Source: Neonectria sp. B-13 (lineage: Eukaryota > Ascomycota > Sordariomycetes > Hypocreales > Nectriaceae). From it: DNA of 64,000 bases. Made by a program: the position numbers and the translations under genes. The notes beneath the pieces are model-generated. The model made no database searches, was not told the origin of the DNA, and saw only the letters and a list, made by a program, of their open reading frames with translations. This document shows, in pieces, positions 48,347 through 60,451 of the stretch (positions are counted from its first letter, which is position 1; each line of letters starts with the position of its first letter). The stretch lies in assembly GCA_002682825.1 (NCBI GenBank), contig NOKP01000006.1, forward strand, positions 930,001 to 994,000. The letters run 5' to 3'.

Positions 48347-49995
48347 GGTGTGTGGTTGTGATGCGGGACGACGGGAGAACGGGAGACTGCGGGCGGGTTC
48401 GGCCGTGTAGCGGGGCAAGTCGCGAGAAGCAAAAGCGACAGAGGTAGGCAGCGGGTGTTCGAGCGATGGCGGAAGGAGCGCGCGAGAGAGATATATAGAA
48501 AGAGAGAGAGTAGGCGATAAGGGGGAGGGAAAGACAAAGAGGGTCGTCCACTGGGAGATGGCGCGTCGCGATTATATGTATGTTGGTGCCAGTGGTGGGT
48601 TGGTTGCAGAGTGTGACGAGGATGAGAGTGAGGGGGACGGTACCTAGGCCTAGGACTGTGACAGGACGGCACCTTCAGGTCAGGCAGGACTAGAGCCACA
48701 GGGCCACTGCAGTGCTTCTACTGCGGCATTAGGTACCTCTCAGTGCTCTGCTCAGGGCTGGCGGGGATCCACAGAAGCCCGAGCCACTAAGACACTGCCC
48801 CCGCAACCGCAGGACCCGCGGCTGATTTGCTGGACAATTGGCCCCCACTACACCACACGCAGCTCTGCGGCCAATCACCGCCTCTAGAGCCCGGCTCACA
48901 TCGTAGCCGCGCGACAACGACCCTGGCTTTCGCACCCCAAGGAAAGTCTCTTATGCAAGACGCTGCCTTTGATGGGGAAAAGGGGGAAATCACGCTGAAA
49001 GAGCGACGCAACAGACCCAGACCCATTAAAACAATACGAGGCCAGCTCTGGGCGTTGGTTTCTTGCTTGTCCTCGTGGTCCACGACATGGTACATGGACA
49101 AAGCATAGTGCCGTAGGTAGTCGACGCCGTCGCTGTGCCACAGAGGGGCTGAGCGCGCGTAGTACGCCGCCAACGTGGTCAGCATCAGCCAAGATTCATC
49201 TGCTTTTTCACAGCGACGGCGACACCAACTTTGCTGTCAGCCAGACTGCGGCCGCCCGGCATGTCAGGTTTCCGGAGCACCGGCCTTCCCGACATGGACA
49301 GCATGACGTTGCTACGTGGATGTTTGGCCTGTGGCCCCCGTTACCCGTAACCCGTTGGACGGCATGTCTTGGACCCCAATTTGACGGCTCGGCCACTAGG
49401 CGGCCTGATGGGCGACCCGGGAACGTAGGGCTGAAGCCAGACTGGAGCTTGTGGTGGGACCCGTTGCGGCCCTCATGTCGCGGTACGAGACTGCTGATGT
49501 GGTTGATCCGTGGGCATAGAGCCTTGGGCATCTAATTGGTGTAACTGGACACTGGGTTCCTGGAAATACGATGCAATGGTTCCGCAGACAAGCAAGTCAA
49601 TGTGCGGGTAGATTGGGCATTCGTAACCCCAGCGTTGTAATCTCCATCTACACCTATCATCGGCCACCGTTGAAGTTTCATACACTGCCGTCATGAGATA
49701 GATGGATCGATAGCTACCCGTTGGCCTCTGGGCGGACCGCTCCGTCCTTCCTGAAACATGGGTTTGTCCGTTCTGGTTGGAGCGCCGAGCCCAGACACAA
49801 TCTCTCGGACGAACCATCATGTTACAGCCACTTTCCCGCTGCGTGACAAGCCTCTGAAACACAATCTGATGGTCTATCTCTATAACGGGTGCAACTTTCC
49901 TCCGCATGGAGGAGTCTCCATATATACAGTTATCGGGTATTATTTCACATCTCCCTTCTCTTCCCTCCCTCCCTCCCTCTTTTCTATCCGCACGT
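48347..49995. other. Intergenic region upstream of the MAP kinase
   Basis: About 1.65 kb without a supported gene. The first 250 bp upstream of the kinase is purine-rich on the plus strand (a pyrimidine tract in the sense direction), as in fungal 5' UTRs. Confidence 0.45.
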
Positions 49996-50642
49996 CTATT
50001 GCCCCAGCACTTCCTTGATGAAGTTTTTGGAGAACCGAGAGCACTGCTCAAACGCCTTTGCGAAGCCCTCATCGCCGCCATAGTACGGGTCGTTGACGAT
50101 TTCCGCCCGCTTGCCCCCACTGAACTCGCCAAAGAGCATCACCTTGGCCTTGCTGTCGGGGTTACCCTTCTGGAGCCGCTGCAGGTCCGACAGGTTTGAT
50201 CGGTCCATGGCGAAGATGTAGTCGAACTTTTCAAAATCCCTCGTCTGGAACTAGAGGTGCCCGAACGAGCGCGTTAGTGGCTATTTGATGCGCCATAAGG
50301 AAGAAAGAGGGGTTGGGGACATACGCGCCGCGCCATGTGGTCGTAGTCGTTGATGCCGTTGGCCTCGAGCGTGTCCATGGTTCGCCCGTCTGGGCCATCA
50401 CCAGTGTGGTATGCAGCTACACAGCGCAGTATTAGCAAGGCGACTCAAACCAGCAGCGGCTTGTCGTAGTCATGCAACGGAAGCCATCATCGCGATCACG
50501 TACCTGTGCCGCACGAGTCGACGCGCCCAATCTTCCCCGCGAGCTCGGGCTGCTTGGCCAGGCTCTGGAAGATGCCCTCGGCCATGGTCGACCGGCAAAT
50601 GTTGCCGAGACACACAAACAATACAGACACGGGTTCGGGCAT
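49996..50642 (-). CDS. LTP1: Low-molecular-weight protein tyrosine phosphatase
   Basis: Exons 50642-50504, 50416-50325 and 50250-49996 give 161 aa, the standard LMW-PTP size. The N-terminal P-loop is VLFVCLGNICRSTMAEGIF, with the C-x5-R-S signature CLGNICRS. The general-acid Asp lies in NDPYYGGDEGF. The segment AAYHTGDGPDGRTMDTLEAN matches the family's substrate loop region. It is a cytosolic phosphatase; physiological substrates are uncertain. It is divergent from the VOC protein gene at 51201. Confidence 0.94.
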
Positions 50643-51200
50643 GGCTGCGACGGCTGGACTTCTGCTTTCCTTTCAAGAAAAAAAAAGGAGACGGCTTTGG
50701 CTGACAAGTTCGCGGCGATGCAAAAGGTACTGTGTAAATTCACGCCTTAGTGACGTGATGGTCCCTGCGCGAGCCATAATACTCCGGTACGCCCCGCTAT
50801 CATGGAGGGGTTATCTGCACAGTGGCGTCAAGGATCGATGCAGCACCGCACTGTGTGTTTGCACTCCGTCACTGTCCCACGTGACTCCGTGTCGACCTGG
50901 TGCCGGACGTGGCGGAGGGAACGCGTCCTGATTGCTCGCGGCGTGCCGGTATCACGAGCGGTCGCAAGCCATCGGGTTGAAGTCTGCCCGTCTTTCCCGC
51001 TAAGAGAGCTCACAAGAGCGTGAATCAGAGTATATAAAATGGCCATCGAGGACCTGATACCTGACTCCTTGTTCCTTACTCCTTAGACACCAATCCTCAG
51101 CTTCTAGGTTTCTCCGTCTAGAATCTACCTACTCAGTATATTTCTCATTCAGGCCCCACGGCCCTCTTCCTTGTCCAAGAATAACGTTGAGCTCTTCAAT
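50643..51200. promoter_or_regulatory. Divergent promoter between LMW-PTP and VOC protein
   Basis: This 558-bp head-to-head spacer contains a TATATAAAA box at 51031-51039 in the plus orientation, about 165 bp before the VOC start codon. Confidence 0.55.
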
Positions 51201-51670
51201 ATGACCTCTGAATGGAAACCCCCGGCCTTTGGAACACCCTGCTGGATGGCAATTCCTGCCAAGGATGTCGGGCGCGGTATGTGACCTTCCCCGCGCTCGC
51301 TTTTAGATTGCCATTTCCTGACTTGGTTGGCCCAGCATCTCAATTCTACGACACAGTCTTCAAGTTGCCCTTTAAAGACCAACCTGCCAGTTACTCCAAG
51401 GAGAGGATCCGAATGTTCGATTTCAACCCCTCGCTGAACATTTCGGGTGGAATTCACATTGCCCCCGACGACACTGGCAGCTTCACCACTGGTAAGGGTG
51501 GTGTCTGCATCAACTGGTTTGTTGAGGATGTCGACGCCATTGCTGAGGTCATTGAGAAGGCTGGCGGTAAGATGCTCAGTGAAAAGGTGAAGGAGGGCGA
51601 GAACGGCCTGTACCGCTACTTTGAAGACACCGAGGGCACCGTGGGAGCTGTGTACCAAATGGTTTCCTGA
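51201..51670 (+). CDS. VOC superfamily (glyoxalase/bleomycin-resistance-like) protein
   Basis: Exons 51201-51276 and 51336-51670 give 136 aa. It begins MTSEWKPPAFGTPCWMAIPA and continues KDVGRASQFYDTVFKLPFKD across the intron, then RIRMFDFNPSLNISGGIHIA and INWFVEDVDAIAEVIEKAGG, with a final Glu in GTVGAVYQM-type context. This is the beta-alpha-beta-beta-beta layout of a VOC domain pair. Metal ligands are not all obvious. Substrate unknown; relatives include dioxygenases, glyoxalases and antibiotic-binding proteins. Confidence 0.85.
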
Positions 51671-52102
51671 AGATGGGTGTTGAGACCAGTTTTGTTTCAA
51701 GGATCTTATACTTGTTGCGCAATGTATCGTAATATCTCAAGCTTTAACGTCCATGTTTTGATCACCAATGTTCGTCATTGTGAACTCATCTGTGCCATTA
51801 TGACCACAATTTAGTCTTTGGGGTCGGGTCATATAGCCGGTTTAATAGGCGAGTTCCAGCTGTCTGGTTCCGGCAGCGGTGGCACGCATGCAACCACTCA
51901 CAGCCGCTGTATTTCAGGCTTTCCGGGGTCCGCTAGCCCGCCTGTTCCTGGTTCTCCCCACGCAGCTCCAGTGAGGCCATGGGAAGCTGCTTTTTACGGA
52001 GCACACTGGAGTCTTGGACACCCAAGAGTGAGTTCCATACAACCTCGCATCGCATCGCCTAGCAGTATCCCTCTCGTTATCGCGCTCCCTCCGGCTTTCT
52101 AA
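51671..52102. other. Intergenic region
   Basis: This 432-bp stretch lies between the VOC gene and the transcription factor. No gene is seen. Confidence 0.4.
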
Positions 52103-54870
52103 TTGGCCAAGCCCCCGAGAGCTCAGCGCTGCGCCCCGGCAATGGAGAAAGCCGCAGTTCCCGTTGCCGGTAGCAGTCCGAGCGACCCTCACCGGTCCAG
52201 ACGCCGCCGGCTTTCATCTCAACTCGAGGCCGCCCGCACGTCCACGGCATGTCATGTCTGTCGCGATAAGAAGGTCAAGTGCTCTGGCACATGGCCCTGT
52301 CGGTATTGCAGCAAGCGACGCCTCAACTGTGTCTTCTCCACGTCCGAGAAGCGCAGGATGTACTCGGTTGCGTGCGTCCCCGCTTCCCTATGTTCAGACT
52401 CGAGGATACCATGAGCTGATAGTAGTTATTGAGAAAAGCCAGATAGAAGAGCTCCAGCAACGGGTTGCTGGCTATGAAAACCAGCCATCTGTGGAAGGGC
52501 CTGGCCACCAACGTATTGTTTCTCCCCGGTCGTTCCTTAATTCGTCACGTTGCTAACCGGGAGCTCAGCGTCGCCAGACCAAGGTCCCGATGGCTCTCAT
52601 GAGAATCCTCCCTCATCAAGAGCTGCAGCAATATCTCCCAGTTCGGATAGTCGGCTTGCGGCTCGGGCAGCTGAAACGCCTCGCTCGGAAACGTCGACTT
52701 TCTCTTTACTCACCCAACGTCCCACCAACGAAGACCAGTCGCTGGGACAGGCAAGGACACCAAGCAGCCGCGCACCAAAAGGTAACACTCTGAAATCAAT
52801 ATTCACAGTTTCGGCAACTCATCAACGATGTTCTAGCAATTCTACCAGAACCATCCCTGTCGTCGAGCGAAATCTTTGGCACAGAGATCCGAACGCTTCT
52901 GCTAGCACGTTCAACAGCCAGGTCAGACAAGAGCACTCCCATTTCGGTCGCTGTAACTTCACCACACCTAGATCGGGAACTTATCAATAACGTACATGGG
53001 TGGCCGTCTGAGGAGGAGGCGAACCAGCTGCTTGAGCTTGTCACCCTGAATGTCGGCATCTCACAACACCTCTTCGACATCCGTTCCTTTTCCGACAACC
53101 TAGCCCGCCTGTATCGTGACACGGGTAACGATGCGCCTCTACGGGGGCTCTGGTTTGTCCAGGTTCTATTCGTCCTGGGGCTGGGGAGGCTCCTGCGAGC
53201 TGGTACCGACGAGGATTTAGAAGTTCCTGGAGTGGCCTTTTTCAACGAAGCGATGAGACATATGCCAGCCATGAGTGATATCGGAAAGCATGGGATCCTC
53301 GGCATTGAAGTCGTGGGGCTTGCCGCCTTGTTTCTGCAAGTTGCGGATCGAAAGGATGAGGCGTACCTATATGTTCGACGCCCTCCGAATGTCTCTTGGA
53401 CACAAAGTTAACCCACGAGCAGGCAAGCATGGCCTTGCGTTTAGCTATCAGCAATGGCATGCACAAAGCAAAAGAAAACCAGAAATGTTCTCGCTCAGAA
53501 GCTGTGCACCGGAGTCGTCTTTGGTGGTCCCTTTATATGCAAGAAAGGCAAGTTCGTGTTCGCAAGGGTCTGGTGTCTAGCCGCTAACTCAAGTCTGTAG
53601 AAGATTGGCTGCTGCTGGAGGTCATCCAATGGCCATCGCCGATGAAGCCATCTCAATAAGCCTACCGGCAGATGTATCAGGTTTTTCTTCGGCAGCGGCA
53701 ATTCGAGTGAATGTCAAGGCAGCCCGGATTACAGGTCGAATAACTTCAGGTATCTGCCACTCGCTCTAATTGCATTAGCTAAAGAAGCTGCTAACCGCAA
53801 GATAGCAATCTATGTGCAAAATACCAATTCGGAAGCGTCTTTTATCAAAGACGTCGAGAGCATTCTGCACTCTTTGCACGAAATCGAATCCACAATGCCA
53901 GCCGAGTATAGCATAAACCTCAGCCCAACCGGGTTACTGGTAGCTGGTCGCCCGTTTGCCGAAGCGGATGCTGCATTTGCCCGAACGAGTTCGTCACTGT
54001 ACTTGAGCGTATACCAGGTACGCGTAGCTGATTCTATAAGTTCTGGAAGGGACAAGCTGCTGAATCTGTATGATATAGGCGGTAATACACACGGTTCGAC
54101 CAATCCTCCTCTACATGGCTCGGAATGTCCGTGAACGCGATGCGGAACCGACAACAAATCTCACCCCAACGCTGCGCCGGCTGGCTGAGATTTGTGTTGA
54201 GGCAGCCCGAAAAAGCCTGGCAATTCTTCAAATGCTTCGAAATACAGAATTAATAGGTTAGTGTCCCATAGATCAGTCTAATCTTGATCTTCTTCTTGAC
54301 TAATGGTCGTGTATAGCAAAAAATGCCTTTCTTGATCTTGACATCCTATTCTCTGTCGGTTTCGTGTTTGTTCTCGTGGAGGCGATCTACCCGGACAGCA
54401 ATCTTGGTCTGAGCGGAATTGAAGGCTCTAGACACATCCTCCAATATCTTGTCGCCGTTGGAAACCGGGCTGCTGCGAAACGATTGGGCGAGCTTGACCA
54501 GATGTGTGTACACCTCCGGCCATCACAGGACCAGACCCACACAAGTCAAGATTTACCATACGAAACGACGACTCAACCTTTCTCCTTTGATCCAAACGAA
54601 AATACAGCGGCTACGATTCCCGGAACGATACAGCCTGCAAGTCACCAACAGGCACAACTTGGACATAGACCAGGATCCCATATTGAAGATGTCGAGGGCG
54701 GCCATATGGAGATGGCGGGGGGTATGGTGGATAGCCACATGCTTCATGGGAATACTGATTTGGCACATATTTCTCTGGAAGGAGATAATGCCCTGTATTG
54801 GGTATATCATTCGCCGGGATTTGTATATACCGGCGCCGAGTTGGCGGATTGGGAGGCTTTGGAGTTTTGA
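52103..54870 (+). CDS. Zn2Cys6 transcription factor with fungal-specific MHR domain
   Basis: The binuclear zinc cluster is complete: CHVCRDKKVKC (C-x2-C-x6-C) then x5-CRYC-x6-C. A basic stretch RSRRRR precedes it and a probable coiled coil (EKSQIEELQQRVAGYE) follows. The fungal-specific homology region is spread over several exons: LWFVQVLFVLGLGRLLRAG, ASMALRLAISNGMHKAKENQ and RSRLWWSLYMQERRLAAAGG with GHPMAIADEAISISLP. The intron at 53548-53600 is GC-AG (GCAAGT donor, GCTAAC branch at 53583-53588) and must be removed to join YMQER to RLAAAGG. The C-terminus ends ELADWEALEF. The start could be 52103 or 52142. Joins between 52350 and 52860 are not fully resolved. It converges on the MFS permease. 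Confidence 0.86.
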
Positions 54871-55357
54871 GTCCTTTGGGGTTTTGGGTCTCAAATCTGT
54901 AACGACTTTGGTAACTGTTATTTGAGGAAGCATGCGACGTAGATGAGACCCCATTGGTGCAGACTTAGGGCAAATACTCTTCGCGAATCGCCGAATTATT
55001 TCAAAGAGCATTGCTTTTTATCACGGCCTCGTTTTGTTCTCGTCACAACCAATACATGTCCTATATACAATCATTTTACCCCATCAAGTAAGGCATGTCG
55101 ATGCTAGGTCTATATGCATCATAAATATATATCGAAGGGTGTTTGAGGCCTTGACGCCTAAGCTAAGATTATAGGTCTGAGATCTCAGTGCCTGGGTCTT
55201 AGTACTTTTACAGGTTGTGCTAACAGCAACACTCCTTCGAATTGAGACCCATTCGGTATTCGCACGCTTGACAGAGCAAAGCGTCATTTCATGGTATTCA
55301 TACGACATGTAAGCTAACAATAATTCCTGTTTCCTACTTCCACTATTCAAGACAACC
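54871..55357. other. Convergent 3' spacer
   Basis: This 487-bp stretch lies between the transcription factor and the permease. It is AT-rich and no gene is seen. Confidence 0.45.
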
Positions 55358-57039
55358 TCAAGTGCTGTACCGGAAACCCTTGTCGCCCAGATCCGTAAGG
55401 TCAGAGTCCACCGACACCCCGAGCTGCGTGTGACTTCCCTCGCCAAGCCGAGACCCTGACAGGTACTCAATACGTCCTTCAGAAGCCTTGTCATCGCGAA
55501 TGTTGTTCTTTCTCTTGATTAGGACAAGATAAATTACAAGTGTGACAATCATGGCGACCCAGCTGGCAATGCTAAGGATACAGCCCTTCGTGTACCGCGG
55601 GGCATCCACCTGCTGCCAGGCTTGAGGGCTGACAATGCAGCCCACGCAGTAAGTGATGAAGAATCCAGCACTGACAATGCTCTTCTTAGTGTTGCCCTTG
55701 ACATTGCTAGCCATCAAGCCTGCACACGCGCACAGGGGCGCAGAAGAGCATGCCGCCAACCAGGTTGAGGCGACGATTCCCCACGAGGCGCCGCCGTTGG
55801 CGTCAACGGGCAGTGCAAGGAGAATAGTTGAGCCGGCAAGAGGAACAAGGGTAAGACCAATGGCTGTGTAGACTCGGGTGCCGGGGAAGAAGCGCGGGAT
55901 GAGAGCCGACATCCAGACCGTGGTGAAGTTGATGGCGCCACCGGGGAGACCGACGAGCATGGTTCGGAAGTTGGTGAAGCCGAAGCCGTTGATGACAAGG
56001 GAGGAGAACTGTTGAAAGCGTGTTAGAGCCAGGAATCTGATGTATATAAATCTGGGTTGGGATTATCGCACCTTGAGGATGGGAGTAGTAAGTGTAATGC
56101 AGAGGGCCATCATGAAGTAGAGCCAGGTCAAGGGGGACCTCAACGCCTCCCACATCTGCTTCTTGTCAAAGTGGGCGCGATCGCGAGTAGCACGGTCAAT
56201 GGCTAGACGTCGAGTCGCAATCTCGCGCTCCCTCTCGGTGAGGAACCACGCATTGGTCGTGTCCCGAGGCATCAGGAGCACGAAAGCGACACCGCAAGCA
56301 ACGGTCAGACCGCCAAATACAAGGAAGATAGCCCGCCAGCTCTCAATGGCCATGTCCGCGCCGCCGACGGCGTACATGAGAAGCGCACCGACAATCTGAC
56401 TGATGCCGTTCATGGAAATCCATGTGGCCACGCGGATGGGGTGCTCGCTGCGACGGTACCAGTTGGAGGTGATGATGACGAAGGCCGGCGAGACGGCGGC
56501 CTCGGCGAATCCCAGGAAGAAGCGGGCGGCGGCGAGGCCGTGGAAGTTCTGGGTGGCGCCGATGGACATCTCAACGGCGCCCCAGGCCACGATGGTGGCG
56601 CCGACGAAGATGGTGATGTGGAAGCGGGAGAGAATGTAGGCGGCCGGGTACTCGGAGGCCAGCTGGCCGAGGTAGAAGAGGGAGACGACCCAGGAGAACT
56701 CCTCGCCCGAGAGCTTGAGGTCGTCCTTGAGGCCGAAGATGGCCGCATAGTTGATGGAGCCCTTGTCGAGGTCTGTGTAGATACTATCATTAGCACTCCA
56801 TGTATATAAACCCAACCTCTAAGGAGACTACAGACAAAGACAAACTCACATTGAAAGAAGTAGACAGCGGCCATCAGGGGCATGATGACACGGTCGAGCT
56901 TGCGAACCAGGGCCTTTTCATCGGCAGGATCGATCTCCTCGAAGATGGCGACCTCATTATTCTGGTTGTCAAACTTTTCGGGGCTCTCGATGGTCTCGGA
57001 TACTGGGCGTTCACCAATCTTCTCCTGATTGACGGCCAT
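55358..57039 (-). CDS. MFS transporter, allantoate permease (Dal5) / anion:cation symporter family
   Basis: Exons 57039-56850, 56772-56072 and 56008-55358 give 513 aa. The N-terminal cytoplasmic segment (EEIDPADEKALVRKLDRVIM) and the YLDKGSINYAAIFGLKDDL loop after TM1 are characteristic of the Dal5-like family. Further features are FHITIFVGATIVAWGAVEMS, RFFLGFAEAAVSPAFVIITS, YRRSEHPIRVATW and the central loop EREREIATRRLAID. Twelve membrane helices fit the sequence. Family substrates are small organic anions such as allantoate, nicotinate, pantothenate or biotin precursors; the specific one cannot be read. It converges on a Zn2Cys6 factor, a plausible regulator. Confidence 0.93.
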
Positions 57040-58702
57040 TGTTACAAGCTATCGTCGATGCTTGATGTTGCAAATGATGTTGAGGTGGGAGGAAGAAGAC
57101 TTTGGGTGAGAAGGGGTAGAGGTTCCAAAATAAGAGAGGGAGAGGTGATGGTCCCAGGTTGATGATCAGGTCAAATAGACTTGTCCAACTGCCCGGGCAG
57201 GGGGTATATAAACAAGATCGAGGATCCTACAGACTCAACTCGTCCACTCAAGCCATCCCGAGAACACCAAGCGCTGGACTCCAGTTTCTTGCCCCCTTCC
57301 TTGCTCCAGGATTACCCCACGGGGAAGCTCGAAAAGGCAAAACCACGACGCCAGCACGTTGGGGACCTCATGACTCGGATCTCACATCCGAGGCACAGCC
57401 TCATACCTCCCCTCATCCGCCCCTCTTAGAGTCTATGCGGCTTGCTTCATCTGCGGAGAAGAATCTTGAACGGGCTAGGCATGAGCTCATCCGTGGGGAG
57501 AAGACAGCCCGATGGCCCGCATCCATGCTGTTGAAACCGCCGGGGATCAGCGACCCAAAGTCCTCATCCTCGCGCCTCGTTGGTCGGTGTCGTGGATGAA
57601 GATAATGGGGAAACCTCCATGCGGGGGCGTGTTGAGGAGTAGGCGTCGGATATCGTCGCCGAAGGGCTAGTTTCTGAGTTTGGGGCTTTTTGGCAGAGTT
57701 TCTCTGCACTCGCGAGTTGACCGAGACGCCGGGAGGGCTTCCCGAGGTCGGCTATATGCCCCTAACTGGAGTGCAAAAAACGAGGTCTCTAAGAGGGAAA
57801 TTCAAGATTGATCCCAAGGCTAGAATGATGAATAGGGTAATGCTAAAGCGATGGCCGATTATCGTATTAGTGGTAGTCTATGAAACGTGCCGTTCTTGAC
57901 CAGGGACTTTCCATCTCGGTCGCTGTTCGTGTTCGTCTCCGTCTGGGGGAGGGACTCAGCATGCTCTAACTCTGGATCCGAAAGAAAAGAAAAAGGGTTC
58001 CAGCATGTAGCTTACTACCAGAGACGAACACTCGAAGCTCCGTTGCCGCCAAGGGCTTCACTCGAACATCTGCCATGTCGTCGATTGGGCCGAGTACATT
58101 TTCCAATACCAAATCTTGCTCGCTGAGCTGCTAAGGACCTACAGTAGTAAGGACACTCGTCCACACTGGCAGAACACTATCCCCATGAGGTGGTGGATAA
58201 CATAGGTGTTTAGGCATGAGCTTAGCAGGCCATGGCTACTGTTATTGTTGGAAGGGCTATGTTCCTTTCGATACTAGAAGAGAGACTCGAGAACGAAGTT
58301 ACATCACTAACAAGTTGGCATATGACTGGTCATTTTGATGTTGAACTGTTTTCATTCCTGTTCTTTGCGGGGTTTTCCTTAGTTATCACAAGAGAGGGGA
58401 TTCCACACGCTTTTTGAAGCGCTCCATTCGTGTCGACGCACGTTTCCTCGTTTCTCTCTCCTCATCGCCGGCCGGATCCGGCACTTTTGCTCGCCTCCTC
58501 ATGCCATGCCCCAAATAAGACCCCAACCAAAAAAGACACTGAGCGCCGTGCTAGAAGGAAGATATAATAATACAGTACAGGGTACAGGAGTCCGTTGTCA
58601 TGAACGTGGGTAGGTGGTGGGACGGCAAAAGGTCCCCCTGATTCAAGTTGTTGCGCTAAGTCCGTCATTCGTTGTTACAGTCGAGTCGTACTGTAGATGT
58701 AA
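57040..58702. other. Intergenic region
   Basis: About 1.66 kb: the promoter of the permease on the left and the 3' flank of the Ups1-type gene on the right. No gene is recognised. Confidence 0.45.
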
Positions 58703-59401
58703 TCAGACAAGTTGTCGTTGGCGCTCCCTCCGTAGGGTCTCGAGGACGCCAATGACACCATTGTTTCGTAGTCGCTCGAGGACAAGTCGCATGCCGTCGC
58801 GGCTCTTGCCCAGCTGGTCTTGGGTCTTGGTAGAGGCAATACTCTCGATGCTGCGCTGGATGCGGTTTGTGCCCCACCCACTTGTCACTATGCCAGAGAA
58901 CCAGCCGTCCTCTTGGACCTGTCCCAGCTTGCCCCGAAGCTTCTCCCCTAGCCTTGACCTGAACTGGACCATGGTCGTCACAGCCGTCTCGTTGGCAGAT
59001 TGAGACCCATTCTCCTGAGGGAGGCAGAATTGCTGCTTCTCGACAATTGACAGCACACCAGTGAAGTTGAGGTTGCGGCTTTCACACTGCATCCAGCCCT
59101 CTTTTATATCGACCACGCTCGTCTCAAGAACGTACGATGCCTTGTCAGCACCACCACCGCCGGTGACGCTCTTGGGCAGCAGTTTATAGACTGCGCCAGG
59201 CATGCGGCTCTTCTTGAGGTGAATGCGGGTAGTGTGCAGCCGGTGGGTCTTGGGGTCGACATAATTTTCGATGGTGTCGGTGCTCATGACGTGCACGGCG
59301 AAAGGGTTGAGCTGAGGGGAGGAGTATCGGAGGAAGAATGCGAGGGTGACGGTCGGGAAAGGGTGGGCGTAGGTGTGGTTGGTAGTGTGTGTGAGAACCA
59401 T
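58703..59401 (-). CDS. UPS1: PRELI/MSF1 domain protein, Ups1-type
   Basis: Intronless, 232 aa. The start MVLTHTTNHTYAHPFPTVTL at 59401 matches the Ups1 N-terminus. It is followed by AFFLRYSSPQLNPFAVHVMS, TDTIENYVDPKTHRLHTTRI and a basic KKSRMPGAVYKLLP. The Ups1 branch carries phosphatidic acid between mitochondrial membranes with Mdm35 for cardiolipin synthesis. An Arg/Gln-rich C-terminal extension (LRRERQRQ) goes beyond the yeast length. An upstream in-frame ATG at 59518 adds a non-conserved stretch and is not preferred. The paralogous Ups2-type gene lies at 36631-37194. Confidence 0.88.
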   Translation of the reverse strand: MVLTHTTNHTYAHPFPTVTLAFFLRYSSPQLNPFAVHVMSTDTIENYVDPKTHRLHTTRIHLKKSRMPGAVYKLLPKSVTGGGGADKASYVLETSVVDIKEGWMQCESRNLNFTGVLSIVEKQQFCLPQENGSQSANETAVTTMVQFRSRLGEKLRGKLGQVQEDGWFSGIVTSGWGTNRIQRSIESIASTKTQDQLGKSRDGMRLVLERLRNNGVIGVLETLRRERQRQLV

Positions 59402-60451
59402 TGTCGCGGCTGGGGTGCGGAGGCACTCCCGAGGACAGCGGAGAGGGGCCGAGGGACCGATGAGGTCAATTAGGGCAATTCGGGTGTTCAAAGTGGTCGA
59501 CGATGGCCTCTGCAGCAATGAGCTCGAGTCGATGTCCTTGAGCTAGAGCTGGGTGCTCTGGTGGCGATTGATGCTCGGTCGGATATATCGCCGGGCGGTT
59601 GGTGGAAAATTGAGCCGGGACCCTCGGTTTAAGACCAGCCCGAGAAAAAGTAAGGATGATCTCCGGAAGTAAAGTCGCCAACGGAAGAGGAACAAGCTCG
59701 CAGCTGTGTCGGGCCGCGAGAGAGAAAAGAGAAGGAGAGATAGTGGTGAGATGGTGACGACGCAGGGAAGGAGAGGGGGAAGAGAGCTCTCGCGACCTCG
59801 ACAAGCCAAACCCAGGGTGAGAGATGGGTGTGAGAGGGAGGGAGGAGAGAGGAGACTGAGGCAGTCAAATCGGATGATTAGGATGCAGTGCTACGGCTTC
59901 GGCCAATCGAGAGCTCGACGATCGGCCGAACTTTTCTTTGTCTTTCTTTGGCCGGCAGGGACAGACCGCCTTGTGATTGGCCGACAGTGCGGGGAACACC
60001 ACAACATCGGCTCATCTGGGGGAGAGTGTGGTGATTGGCACGTGATGCAATCTGCAATTACAGGCGTCATCGTTGTTGGAGCCGCATCGTTGATTCATAA
60101 TGGTCCGTGCATGGATCATCGGGCTCTTACATCGTACTCTTAGCACGGAGCACTCCGCGAAATACAGTACAAAATGGCATGTCCCTGAATGGAGGACTCA
60201 AGATTGGGTAGTATTAGTGGCAAATCATTGTCAGATGTCACGCAGTTATCCCCATTAGCCATTTGATTCAAGCTTGGATTTCAGTCAATTAACCATTATA
60301 TCCAATTGGCTCCCATCAAAGCTCCATCGCCCGTCTTCCTCTATTCCGTACAAACATCACTCACATAAGTCATACCAACGCCAGCAGAAATCCCGTGCTA
60401 ACACCCAAAGGCTCATTAGATCCAAGTCCCTTTCCCGGGCCTTTCCCGAGC
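59402..60451. other. Intergenic region
   Basis: About 1.05 kb, with a purine-rich plus strand at 59700-59860, which is a pyrimidine-rich leader for the Ups1-type gene. No other gene is seen. Confidence 0.45.
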
